Assembly: GCA_019244185.1 (NCBI GenBank)
Contig: JAFATB010000014.1
Coordinates: 680,637 to 744,636 of the forward strand
Origin: Acidobacteriota bacterium
GTDB lineage: Bacteria > Acidobacteriota > Thermoanaerobaculia > Gp7-AA8
Direction: 5' to 3'
Length of the DNA: 64,000 nt
The stretch's first letter is position 1; each line of letters opens with the position of its first letter. Position numbers and translations under genes: made by a program. The notes under the pieces were generated by a model, which did not search any database, had not been told where the DNA came from, and saw nothing but the letters and a program-made list of their open reading frames with translations. Shown here in pieces: positions 54,167 through 62,733 of the stretch.

Positions 54167-54862
54167 TCAGATTTGTGCCGCGGGTGCCCCTGTGCCACAA
54201 TCCGCACAGAATCGGGCACCACGGACGAGTGGTGCATGACAGGTTGCGCAGGCGGGCCGTGAATCGGCTCCATGCTTCCGGCGCGCGATCAGAAGCGCCA
54301 ATCCGGCGATCGTCGCCACGATGATCAGAGTGCTTGCCGCGCGTGAAAACGGAATGGCGTAGCCCCCTGCGGTGATATGGATTGAGCCGCCGGTCGTCGC
54401 ATCCCAGCGCACTCGTGAGCCGTCGATCTCGCCGTGGTCGCTGGCGCTGATCTTTCCCGGCATCGTCACGGCAATATGCCGTTTGAACGAGCCGTAGCCG
54501 ACCGGCTGCAGCGTTGCATCCAGCCGGTATTCGCGTCTCAGCCATCCCATTTTGGTGATCGTCAGTGCAAATCGGCTATTGCTGTCGTTGAGAGCCGTGA
54601 CGTCGGTAAAGTCTTTGCGGAGAATGGCGAAGCGATCTTTCCCTGCTCGTCCTTCTTCCACGACCGTAAAGCCTTCTTTTGCGGCATCCGTCCGGACGGT
54701 TCCCAAGTCGCTGGCGAGATCCTCCGGGATCGTGATCTTCAATCGGTAGGTGCCGGAGCCGTCGGCATTGATACGCAGGTCCTCATCGATCGCGCACGCG
54801 AAGAAGAGGAGAGAAAGCAAAGCGGCGAATGCTGCGACGCGTGACGGTCTCGCATGGTTCAT
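54167..54862 (-). CDS. LppM-like lipoprotein with membrane helix and C-terminal zinc ribbon
   Basis: A 231-residue protein from the ATG at 54862 (GGAG 7 bases upstream). A lipoprotein-type signal ends at LLFFAC (Cys23). Residues 25-175 resemble the LppM domain (DLRINADGSGTYRLKITIPE, then GFTVVEEGRAGKDRFAILRK). A transmembrane helix follows (about 178-197, STLIIVATIAGLALLIARRK), and the last 30 residues are a CxxC...CxxC zinc ribbon. Both a lipid anchor and a transmembrane helix in one protein is unusual; the ribbon would end up in the cytoplasm. It is divergent from the kinase gene. Confidence 0.75.
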   Translation of the reverse strand: MNHARPSRVAAFAALLSLLFFACAIDEDLRINADGSGTYRLKITIPEDLASDLGTVRTDAAKEGFTVVEEGRAGKDRFAILRKDFTDVTALNDSNSRFALTITKMGWLRREYRLDATLQPVGYGSFKRHIAVTMPGKISASDHGEIDGSRVRWDATTGGSIHITAGGYAIPFSRAASTLIIVATIAGLALLIARRKHGADSRPACATCHAPLVRGARFCADCGTGAPAAQI

Positions 54863-55012
54863 TTGCGTCTCCGAATTGAGGTGTTCGTCCGCTACAGACA
54901 CGGTCTTCCGTCACTTGTTAGGGAACTGAATCCAACATTCGCGATCGAGGTGTGTCTATCGCCTCCAAAGCCCGGAAATCACAGGGAAACGCCTCAACGG
55001 GTCGGAGGAGGC

Positions 55013-56815
55013 ATGCTCGGTCGCCGTATCGGTAGTTGGATTCTCGAAAAGGAGATTGGCCGCGGCGGAATGGGCGCGGTCTACAAGGCCCGGCACTTCT
55101 CGTTGAGCACGGAAGCCGCGGTGAAAGTGTTGTCGCCGGGGTTGGAATCCGCCGAAGGATTCCGGCAGCGCTTCCGGCGGGAAGCCGAACTGCAATCGCA
55201 ACTCCGCCATCCGAACATCGCGCGAGTGCTCGATTACCTCGAGCAAGACGGTCATTGGTACCTGGTGATCGAGTATCTGGAGCGAGGCAGCTTGTCGGAT
55301 CGGCTGGCCGACGGGGAGGTCATCCCGCGAGCCCAAGCTATCGCTTGGATGCGAGAAGCGCTGGCCGGCCTCGGACACGCACACGAACGCGGGATCGTTC
55401 ATCGCGACATCAAGCCCGCGAATCTGATGTTCAACGCGCGAAATGAGATCGTAGTCGTCGATTTCGGGATCGCGCGGGGCGATGCGGCGCCCGGGCTGAC
55501 GGCCACCGGAGTCACGGTGGGAACTCCGGCCTACATGAGTCCCGAGCAGATTGTGACGCCGAACCAGGTTGATGGCCGCGCCGACATCTATTCGCTTGGG
55601 ATCGTACTGTACGAACTGCTCGCGCACCGGCGGCCGTTTGCCTCTGATTCCGATTTCGCGATCCTGCAGGCTCACGTCACACAACCGCCGCCGCCGCTGC
55701 GTTCTGTCGATCCGTCGATCGGACCGGATCTCGAGGCAATCGTCGCGTGTGCGTTAGCGAAGAAGCCCAGCGATCGTTTTCCGAATTGTGAATCGTTTTC
55801 CGCGGCCCTCGCGTCGGCCGACCTTCGGGCCTCCGCGGGAACAGTTTCCATGTCAGCGCCGATCGCGGGCGGCACTGTGCATCAATCGCGCTTCTTCGTT
55901 GCTCCGACGGACGCCTCTCGAGGACTCTCTCCCGCGGAAATGCGCGATCGGAAGCGGCGCTCCCTTCAGCGCCGGCTCGTCGCAGGAGGAGCGTGCACGC
56001 TCGCCGTTGCGGGGATCTTCGCGGTACGGCAGGCAGAGTGGAAAGCGGAACAGCGACAAGAGCCAGTCCTGGGTACGGTGACAACCGTCGGCACGCCGGC
56101 GAGCAACGAAACAAACTCGACGGCCGCTAGCGCGCCGGCAAAGTACGAAGCAACCTCGATCGCCGTAAAGCCGGCGGCTCCCACACATCCCTACGGTGCT
56201 GTGTCGCGGCCAGACATTCATCTCCAGCAGGTGATGGCCCCGCCACCGTTCACTCCGGACTCACCGACGCAATCGCGGCCGAACATACCGCCGGTTCCAG
56301 TGGCGCCGCACGTGGAGCCGCTGCCGGAACGGCCACGGATCGCCGTCATCGGAGCCGGCGGTGACGCCGTGATGGCGGCCGCGCTGGAGCAGGAGTTCGA
56401 GCGCCGCCTGTCCGCTTATGACGTTGCGGACGAGCACGGCGATCCGGCGGTCGAGGAGCTCCTTGGCCGCAAGAACGTCGCGGCCAACGCGCTTGGCGCA
56501 CAACTTCTCAGTAGCGGCTTTCACGTACTGGTTCTCATTCGCGTTGAAGAGGGCGACCATCGCAGCCTCAGTCTCGAAGGCCAGTCGTTGTCGATGAAGG
56601 CGGCGCGCCTGCGCCTCAATGCCTATCTCCTTCCGGTGAACCGCCCCCTCGGCTCGGGATGGACGGAAGGCGTTGAATATTCCGAACTGTCGACTTCAGA
56701 GAAAGCGCGACAAGCGTTTATTGGAGCCACGGCGGATCTCCGACAGGCGATCGACCAGAACTGGAGCCAATTGCGTGCGGCAAATGCATCCCGCAATGCT
56801 GGAGCCGTGAGATGA
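55013..56815 (+). CDS. Transmembrane Ser/Thr protein kinase
   Basis: A 600-residue kinase from the ATG at 55013 (GGAGGAGG upstream; a longer open frame overlaps the divergent gene). The kinase domain is at residues 8-270 with the Gly loop GRGGMGAVYKA, Lys38, the catalytic loop HRDIKPAN (Asp132), DFG (Asp150) and SPEQ in place of APE, so it should be active. One transmembrane helix is near 322-338. A Pro/Thr-rich linker leads to an exported domain at residues 430-600 (RIAVIGAGGDAVMAAALEQE, FHVLVLIRVEEGDH) whose pattern resembles CsgG-type envelope proteins. Its stop codon overlaps the FHA-transporter start (ATGA). It may phosphorylate that transporter or its partners. Confidence 0.93.
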   Translation: MLGRRIGSWILEKEIGRGGMGAVYKARHFSLSTEAAVKVLSPGLESAEGFRQRFRREAELQSQLRHPNIARVLDYLEQDGHWYLVIEYLERGSLSDRLADGEVIPRAQAIAWMREALAGLGHAHERGIVHRDIKPANLMFNARNEIVVVDFGIARGDAAPGLTATGVTVGTPAYMSPEQIVTPNQVDGRADIYSLGIVLYELLAHRRPFASDSDFAILQAHVTQPPPPLRSVDPSIGPDLEAIVACALAKKPSDRFPNCESFSAALASADLRASAGTVSMSAPIAGGTVHQSRFFVAPTDASRGLSPAEMRDRKRRSLQRRLVAGGACTLAVAGIFAVRQAEWKAEQRQEPVLGTVTTVGTPASNETNSTAASAPAKYEATSIAVKPAAPTHPYGAVSRPDIHLQQVMAPPPFTPDSPTQSRPNIPPVPVAPHVEPLPERPRIAVIGAGGDAVMAAALEQEFERRLSAYDVADEHGDPAVEELLGRKNVAANALGAQLLSSGFHVLVLIRVEEGDHRSLSLEGQSLSMKAARLRLNAYLLPVNRPLGSGWTEGVEYSELSTSEKARQAFIGATADLRQAIDQNWSQLRAANASRNAGAVR

Positions 56816-58836
56816 CCGTCACGAATATCGACGTTCGCGGCGACGCCACTCTGCTCGTGGGACGGACGCCCGACAACGACATCGTCATCAATCATCCGCT
56901 GATGTCGCGCAACCATGCGCGTATCGCGCGCACTGCATCGCGGTGGAGCGTTACGGATCTCCGCTCGACCAACGGCACATTCGTCAATGGCCGCAGAGTG
57001 CAGGCAACGGCCGCGCTGGCCGTCGGCGATGTCATTGATCTCGGTGCCAGTCGCATCGTGTTGCTCGATGACCAGCGCCTGGAGCGACGCGACTATCGCG
57101 GCAACACGCGCATCGAGGCGAGTAACGTCGCGATTCGCGCTGGCAGGCGGGTACTGATGGAGGGCGTCTCACTGACGCTCTTACCGTCCGAACTGGTGGC
57201 CCTGATGGGCCCGAGCGGAGCCGGCAAGACGACGCTCATGACGGCACTCAATGGGTATCAACCGCCAAGCAGCGGCCGCGTGCTCTTCAACGGGCAGGAT
57301 CTTTATGCGAATTTCGATCGATTCCGTCTCGGCATCGGCTACGTGCCGCAGGACGACATCCTCCACGGCGAGCTTACCGTCGGAGAGGCGTTGTATTTCA
57401 CCGCCCGCCTTCGCCTCCCGAACGATACGAGCCGCGGGGAGATTGCGCGATGCATAGACGCGGTTCTTCAACAGCTGGGGATTGCTCACATCCGCGATTC
57501 GATCATCGGCACGCCTACGCGGAAGGTGGTGAGCGGTGGGGAACGCAAGCGCGTCAACGTCGCCATGGAGCTATTGAGCGACCCGCCCGTGCTGTTCCTC
57601 GATGAGCCGACGTCCGGCCTTTCGTCGGAAGACGCCCTGTCGCTGATGCAGCGGTTACGGGAACTGGCGCGGGAGGGGCGCACAATTCTCCTCACCATTC
57701 ATCAGCCGAGCCGCGAAGTTTTCCGGCTTCTCGACAATCTTGCGGTTGTTTCGCGCGATGTTTCGAGCGCCGCGCCCGCGCGCCTCGTGTATTACGGTTC
57801 TGCTTATCCGGAGGCAATTCGCTTTTTCAATCCCGGCCGTGAGGTCGGAGACGAACCATCACCGGATGGCGTCCTGCGTGGTTTAACAGCACGGTCCACG
57901 GATGAATGGCTGGAGTCGTACCAACGGTCCGCGATCAAAACCCACTATGTGGATGATCGGGCGGGGCGAACGGCGGCCCAAAATCCGGCACAGACGGAGG
58001 CGCCACGCCGGCCCTCGGCGTTGAGACAGGCACTGATGTTATTGCGCCGCGGCTTCACGCTGAAGGCACGCGACGGTTGGAACAGCGCGATTCTCTTTGC
58101 GCAAGCGCCGATCATTGCCTTTCTGCTCGTAGCCGTATTTGGCGGAGCCAGTCGCGCTTCGGACGCGGGTTCTGCAATTCGTGCAGGGACAGCGACAACG
58201 ACGCTCCTCTTTTTGATGAACATCGCCGCGATGTGGTTCGGCTGTTCGAACGCCGCGCGCGAGATCGTCGCCGAATGGGCGGTGTTCAGCCGCGAGCGCG
58301 TCATCGGTTTGCGTCTCGCGGCCTACGTCACCGCAAAGCTCGGCCTACTGAGCGTGCTCGGACTCGCACAATGTCTGCTTCTCCTGACAATTGTCCATCA
58401 CGGCTGCCGGATCGATACTTCCGCGACACATCTTCTCCTGTGCCTCTTTCTGAGTACCTTGATTGGTACGTCACTGGGTCTGCTCATCTCGGCGGTGGCG
58501 CGGAGTTCAGAAGTCGCGATCTCCCTGGTGCCGCTGGCAATTCTTCCGATGGTCGTTCTGGGCGGGATGATGCAGCCGCCGCACGCGATGGAGCAACCTG
58601 CGCGGACGCTGGCGCAACTCGTTCCCTCCCGCTGGGCATTCGAGCTGGCCATTGGGCTCGAAGCGAAACAGAGGCTCGCGCGGGCCGATCACGCCGGGAC
58701 GGATCTGGCCGAACCTTATTTCCCGACCGCCGGCCGCTCGTCCGCTTCGGCCGACGCCACTGTCCTGCTGACGAATGCGGTGGTGCTGTTGGCCGGGACG
58801 CTTGCGGTGCTGCGATCGCGGGATGTCCATCCTTGA
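56812..58836 (+). CDS. FHA-domain ABCG-type transporter
   Basis: A 674-residue fusion. Residues 10-80 are an FHA domain with all key residues (LVGR, SRNHARI, STNGTFVNG), which binds phosphothreonine. Residues 100-345 are an ATPase with Walker A GPSGAGKTT (133-141), signature VSGGERKRV and Walker B VLFLDEPTSGL. Residues 400-674 hold about six membrane helices of the ABC2/ABCG type. Similar FHA-ABC fusions pair with Ser/Thr kinases in other bacteria. The overlap with the kinase gene makes kinase-controlled transport very plausible; the cargo is unknown. Confidence 0.93.
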   Translation: MTVTNIDVRGDATLLVGRTPDNDIVINHPLMSRNHARIARTASRWSVTDLRSTNGTFVNGRRVQATAALAVGDVIDLGASRIVLLDDQRLERRDYRGNTRIEASNVAIRAGRRVLMEGVSLTLLPSELVALMGPSGAGKTTLMTALNGYQPPSSGRVLFNGQDLYANFDRFRLGIGYVPQDDILHGELTVGEALYFTARLRLPNDTSRGEIARCIDAVLQQLGIAHIRDSIIGTPTRKVVSGGERKRVNVAMELLSDPPVLFLDEPTSGLSSEDALSLMQRLRELAREGRTILLTIHQPSREVFRLLDNLAVVSRDVSSAAPARLVYYGSAYPEAIRFFNPGREVGDEPSPDGVLRGLTARSTDEWLESYQRSAIKTHYVDDRAGRTAAQNPAQTEAPRRPSALRQALMLLRRGFTLKARDGWNSAILFAQAPIIAFLLVAVFGGASRASDAGSAIRAGTATTTLLFLMNIAAMWFGCSNAAREIVAEWAVFSRERVIGLRLAAYVTAKLGLLSVLGLAQCLLLLTIVHHGCRIDTSATHLLLCLFLSTLIGTSLGLLISAVARSSEVAISLVPLAILPMVVLGGMMQPPHAMEQPARTLAQLVPSRWAFELAIGLEAKQRLARADHAGTDLAEPYFPTAGRSSASADATVLLTNAVVLLAGTLAVLRSRDVHP

Positions 58837-58861
58837 CACAAGACGCCATACGGAAGGAAAG

Positions 58862-59791
58862 ATGATGACGATCAACGGTTTTCGGCTCCTCTCTGCAGGT
58901 TTTTGTTTCGCACTGTTCCTCGTTGTGGGCTCCTCGTTCGCCGAGGCGCCGCGAGGGAGTCTTCGCTACAGCGTGGTCGTTGCGAAGTTTGAGAACAAGA
59001 CCAGCAGCGAACGTTCATTGGGTGACGAATGGGCAACACTGTTGACCACTAAACTCTATGAAAGTGGTCATTTCATCGTCGTATCGCAGACGGAGACGCA
59101 GTTGCAGGCATTGAAGGAACAACTGCGCGTCGGCTCCGGAATCACCGCCCAAGGCAAGAAATCGGCTGTACGTGGCCAAATGACGCCCGCCCAGCTGCTC
59201 GTCGAAGGGATCATCACGGACTTCAAGGAAGCGGCCGCCGATCAGGGTGGCGGCGTGGGCATCGGAAAGTTCCGCGTCAACGCGGGACGCAAGACGACCG
59301 AGATCCGGGCCACGATGCAGATCGTGGACACCTCCACGGGAGCGGTGGTTGCGGCGCACAACTTCGTCGGCGTTGCGCAGGCACGGTCTTTCTCCGTTGC
59401 CCAGTCCGACCGCGGAAACGCCGTGAGCATGGGACGCGATGACAACGTGCAGGCGGCATTTGAGAAAGCGATCGAGGAAGCGATCCCTTGGATGGTGAAT
59501 CAACTCCCGTCCATCCGCTGGCGCGGATCCGTCGTGAAAGTGGACAAAGACCGGATCATCGTAAACCGAGGATCGCGTGAAGGTGTGAGCGCAGGTGATG
59601 AATTCATCGTCGGCGAGTCTGAAATTCTGCGCGATCCCGATACGGGCGAAGTGCTCGACGAGGTCGTGCACGAACGCGCGCGCATCAAAGTTATTCAGGT
59701 CAATGAACGTACGGCGGTTTGTACGGTCGTGACCGGAACGGCGAACCAGATCGTCGAACGAATGGGCATCCTGTACAGCAACGAGAGTTGA
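58862..59791 (+). CDS. CsgG-like secreted protein
   Basis: A 309-residue protein with a signal peptide (residues 1-26) but no lipobox Cys, unlike true CsgG. Residues 30-220 match the CsgG/HfaB family (YSVVVAKFENKTSSERSLGD, VSQTETQLQAL, AQLLVEGIITDF, IVDTSTGAVVA). Residues 220-309 form a separate beta domain (RIIVNRGSREGVSAGDEFIV). Family members form outer-membrane or periplasmic rings used in export and stress responses. Two tandem ATG codons at 58862 and 58865 follow GGAAGG. It lies 25 bases after the transporter gene. Confidence 0.87.
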   Translation: MMTINGFRLLSAGFCFALFLVVGSSFAEAPRGSLRYSVVVAKFENKTSSERSLGDEWATLLTTKLYESGHFIVVSQTETQLQALKEQLRVGSGITAQGKKSAVRGQMTPAQLLVEGIITDFKEAAADQGGGVGIGKFRVNAGRKTTEIRATMQIVDTSTGAVVAAHNFVGVAQARSFSVAQSDRGNAVSMGRDDNVQAAFEKAIEEAIPWMVNQLPSIRWRGSVVKVDKDRIIVNRGSREGVSAGDEFIVGESEILRDPDTGEVLDEVVHERARIKVIQVNERTAVCTVVTGTANQIVERMGILYSNES

Positions 59792-59793
59792 TC

Positions 59794-62511
59794 ATGCCCA
59801 ACCTGAAGGCATTATCGCTCGTCGCCTTGGTGACGTGTCTCGCCCTCGAAGCCCGTGCGGACTGGCTTCCTCAGCCGGATTCTGCGCCAATGCAGAAGAT
59901 GGGCGGCCTCGTGTCGATTCCAGGCGCGCCGCTGCCTCCAGTCTCTCCAGATGTGGTGCGCATGACGATCCGGTGGTTTGAGCCGGTGCTGGCGGGTCTG
60001 CGATTGTTCGGCGACACGCCGGCCGTCGGGCGCGGTTGCGGGTATCTCGCAACCTTGTATGCCGCGGTTGGCGACGATGCGAAAGCGGAGCAGCTTTTCG
60101 ACGAAGCGGAAGCCATTCTGAACAAGAGCGGTGCTGCGCCGCTGTATCGGGCATGGGTCGAGAACAATCGCGGGATGTGGCACAACCAGTCCGGCCGGCA
60201 CGACAAGGCGATCAAGTGTTTTCGCAATGCTGTGGAGCTTCTGCATCCGGAGAAAGAGGAGACTCGCGAACCGCGGCTCATCATGCTGCAGAACCTGGGC
60301 ACCGCGTATTGGCTTTTGGGCGACGTGGACCATGCAGAGCTGACCTTCGGTGAAGCGATCGATTCACTTCGACCCGCCGGAATGGAGCACAGCCGCACCG
60401 CACAGATTCTGCGCGCCGATGTCGAAATGCTCGATGCCTCGATTGGGGATTTCGTTTCGGCGCGGTCGGTCGGCGAGAAACTCCTGGAGGAGCCGAATCT
60501 CGACCGGACGGTTCGTTTCCAGGTGCTCATGTCTCTCGGTTACACACTCGCCTCGCTTCGGAACTTCGATCAGGCAGTGAGTCGCCTTACGGAGGCACGT
60601 TCGCTCACAGCGGATCGATCGGCGGAGCGCCTGATGGTCTTGATGAACCTGGCGACGGTGTACGCCACCGCCGAGGACTATGACCATACAGACCCGCTCG
60701 CGCAGGAGACGCTGGTGCTTGCCCAGAAGCTCAACGGTGAGAACTCCCGCATGGCTGCTGCTGCCATGACGCTTTGCGCACTGACCGCGCTCAGCCGGAA
60801 TGAACTAGTCGCAGCGGATCGATTGCTGACGCGCGCCATCGCCATTCTCCAGCCGCAGCCCGGCGATGATGAACTTCGCATTCGTGCGATCCGTGAACTG
60901 GCGCTCGTCGCCCAATTTCGCGGTCAGACGGAGCGCGCGACCACATTGGGCCGGCAGGCGCACGAGCAGACCAAGCAACAACTGCAGCGCATCCTGGCCT
61001 TCGGTTCCGAGATGCAGCGACTCGCTTATCGAGCGCAGGCCGCTCCGTTCGATCAACTGGCGAATCTCGGCGATCCATCACTGCTCGCCGATGCGGCGCT
61101 CACCATGAAAGGTGTCGTCCTCGACTCGCTGCTGGCGGATCGCGCGCTGGCGCGCAGGAGCAATTCGCCGGAAGACCGCGATCAACTCGACCGCATCAGC
61201 GAACTGAAGGTCCGGCTGATGGAGGAGACCTCCCGCAGCAGCGCCGCCCCCGAGTCACTGCAACGCGAGCTGGTCAGAGAAGAGACTGCATTGGCACGCC
61301 GTCTGTCGCGCGAAGCCCCGCAGCATCAGGTGCCCATCAGTCTTCCGGCCGTGCAGCGCACGCTCGGCCCACAGGCGGTGCTTGTCGAGATCATCCGCTA
61401 TCAGCGATATACGAGCCGTGCGAAAGCGGTGTGGGCATATGGCGGCGTGGTCATTCCCCAATCCGGCTCCGCATCATGGGTGCCGCTCAGCGATGCGGAG
61501 CCGATCGACGCCGCGATCAGCAAACTAACTCGCCGGGTTCAGGGCCAGTCACGAAGTGCGACGTCCCAGGAGGTCAACGACGCGCTCGCTGCCTCTGATG
61601 AAGAGATGCGAAGCACGCTACGCTCCTTGTATCAGTCGCTTTGGGCGCCGCTGGTCCGTGCGTTGCCAGAGGGTACGCAACAGGTGTTCCTCAGCCCGGA
61701 CGGTGCCACGTCGTTTCTCCCGTGGGCAGTCCTGCTGGACGAGAAAGACCGTTTCGTTCTCGAAACCTGGCAGCTGACGCAAGTCGGCTCCGGCCGAGAC
61801 CTGCTGCGACCGGCGCCGCCGTCGTTCGCTCACACGGTCGTTGCGTTCGCCGACGGCAGAGGAGACCTGATCTACAGCCGTCGTGAGGTGGAGGCCATTG
61901 CGAAGATCAGCGAGTCGCACGGCTGGGCCGCCACGATACTAGCCGGCGAAGTCGCGACCGAGCATGAATTGGTACGACAACGTAATCCGGGCGTTCTGCA
62001 CTTTGCGACGCATGGCGGTCAGCTCGACGACGATGCCTCGCAGGCGATCGCCAATCGGCTCAACCGTAATCCGATGTACCGCGGCTTCATCCTGCTGGCC
62101 GAAGGTGGCGAGACTCTGAAGCGTTGGAGCCGCGGAGAGACGGTCCCGGCTGCGGACGATGGCATTCTGACCGCCGAAGAAGCGAGCGGGCTCGATCTCA
62201 GCCACACGTGGTTGACGGTTCTTGCCGCGTGCGACACCGGCGCCGGCGACGTCAGTGTCGGCGAGGGTATCCTTGGCCTCCGCCGCGGCTTCGCGCTCGC
62301 AGGAACGCAGTACCTCCTTTTTTCGCTTTGGCCGATCGACGACGCGGCGACCGCCGCGTTCATGCGAGCCTTCTATGCACGACTCTTCGCCACCGGCGAC
62401 GCCGCGGCCGCATTCCATGAGACGCAACGAGACGAGCTTCTCCGCTGGAAAGCGTCCGGCCAATTAACGCGAACAGTTGAGATGGCAGGAGCCTTCGTAT
62501 TGACCAAGTGA
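59794..62511 (+). CDS. Secreted TPR-CHAT protease-like protein of the kinase operon
   Basis: A 905-residue protein starting 2 bases after the CsgG-like stop codon, with a signal peptide (residues 1-22). Residues 50-430 are TPR-type helix pairs (YAAVGDDAKAEQLFDEAEAI). The CHAT domain is at residues 560-900 with His740 (LHFATHGGQLDD) and Cys813 (LTVLAACDTGAG) in canonical context and FSLWPIDDAATAAFM after it. It is the fourth CHAT protein in the window. Being translated with a kinase, an FHA transporter and a CsgG-like protein suggests that its release or activation is under phospho-control. It is the last gene of the lower-GC block. Confidence 0.92.
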   Translation: MPNLKALSLVALVTCLALEARADWLPQPDSAPMQKMGGLVSIPGAPLPPVSPDVVRMTIRWFEPVLAGLRLFGDTPAVGRGCGYLATLYAAVGDDAKAEQLFDEAEAILNKSGAAPLYRAWVENNRGMWHNQSGRHDKAIKCFRNAVELLHPEKEETREPRLIMLQNLGTAYWLLGDVDHAELTFGEAIDSLRPAGMEHSRTAQILRADVEMLDASIGDFVSARSVGEKLLEEPNLDRTVRFQVLMSLGYTLASLRNFDQAVSRLTEARSLTADRSAERLMVLMNLATVYATAEDYDHTDPLAQETLVLAQKLNGENSRMAAAAMTLCALTALSRNELVAADRLLTRAIAILQPQPGDDELRIRAIRELALVAQFRGQTERATTLGRQAHEQTKQQLQRILAFGSEMQRLAYRAQAAPFDQLANLGDPSLLADAALTMKGVVLDSLLADRALARRSNSPEDRDQLDRISELKVRLMEETSRSSAAPESLQRELVREETALARRLSREAPQHQVPISLPAVQRTLGPQAVLVEIIRYQRYTSRAKAVWAYGGVVIPQSGSASWVPLSDAEPIDAAISKLTRRVQGQSRSATSQEVNDALAASDEEMRSTLRSLYQSLWAPLVRALPEGTQQVFLSPDGATSFLPWAVLLDEKDRFVLETWQLTQVGSGRDLLRPAPPSFAHTVVAFADGRGDLIYSRREVEAIAKISESHGWAATILAGEVATEHELVRQRNPGVLHFATHGGQLDDDASQAIANRLNRNPMYRGFILLAEGGETLKRWSRGETVPAADDGILTAEEASGLDLSHTWLTVLAACDTGAGDVSVGEGILGLRRGFALAGTQYLLFSLWPIDDAATAAFMRAFYARLFATGDAAAAFHETQRDELLRWKASGQLTRTVEMAGAFVLTK

Positions 62512-62691
62512 GTAACCTGCTCCGTCAACTCGCTCGCCGTGTTGAGGAGTGCGGACGTCGTCTCGACTTACAACGCATAGAGACGTGAGGAACCTCGAGG
62601 CGCGGAGGCACGAGCTCATCGACGCCGAGAACGACGTCTACTTCCCGCGGTGGCGCTGGAGCACTGGAGCGGACGCGCGGCTCTGCGCGAA

Positions 62692-62719
62692 GTGATCGCG
62701 CGCTTCCGCGCGCGATCAC
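62692..62719 (-). terminator. Perfect 12-bp hairpin after the TIGR03118-like gene
   Basis: GTGATCGCGCGC (62692-62703) pairs with GCGCGCGATCAC (62708-62719) around TTCC, 14 bases after the stop codon at 62734. It also lies beyond the convergent CHAT gene at 62511 and could act on both. The 180 bases between 62512 and 62691 hold no gene I can support. Confidence 0.6.
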
Positions 62720-62733
62720 CTCAGAGGAAGGCA

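Larger units (their letters stand above)
29837..62511. other. Compositionally distinct gene block (candidate genomic island)
   Basis: From 29.8 to 62.5 kb the DNA has lower and more variable GC than the flanks. Hand counts of single 60-base lines in the block gave 29 (33781), 32 (37501), 34 (47281), 36 (50521), 31 (58081) and up to 41 (30361, 61201) G+C. Lines outside gave 44 (11041), 44 (13201), 43 (15901), 41 (28501) and 39 (20401). All 19 genes in the block seem to belong to one functional theme. No integrase, transposase or flanking direct repeat was seen, so the mode of arrival is unknown. Confidence 0.55.

Noticed and set aside
54919..54945. GGGAACT upstream of the kinase gene as an ECF -35 box shared with the 52.1-kb divergent region
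   Set aside because: Only the core GAACT is shared, no matching -10 element at suitable spacing was found, and such a short match is common by chance.
62512..62691. Possible gene remnant between the CHAT and TIGR03118-like genes
   Set aside because: No frame in this stretch shows a plausible start, ribosome binding site or recognisable motif.
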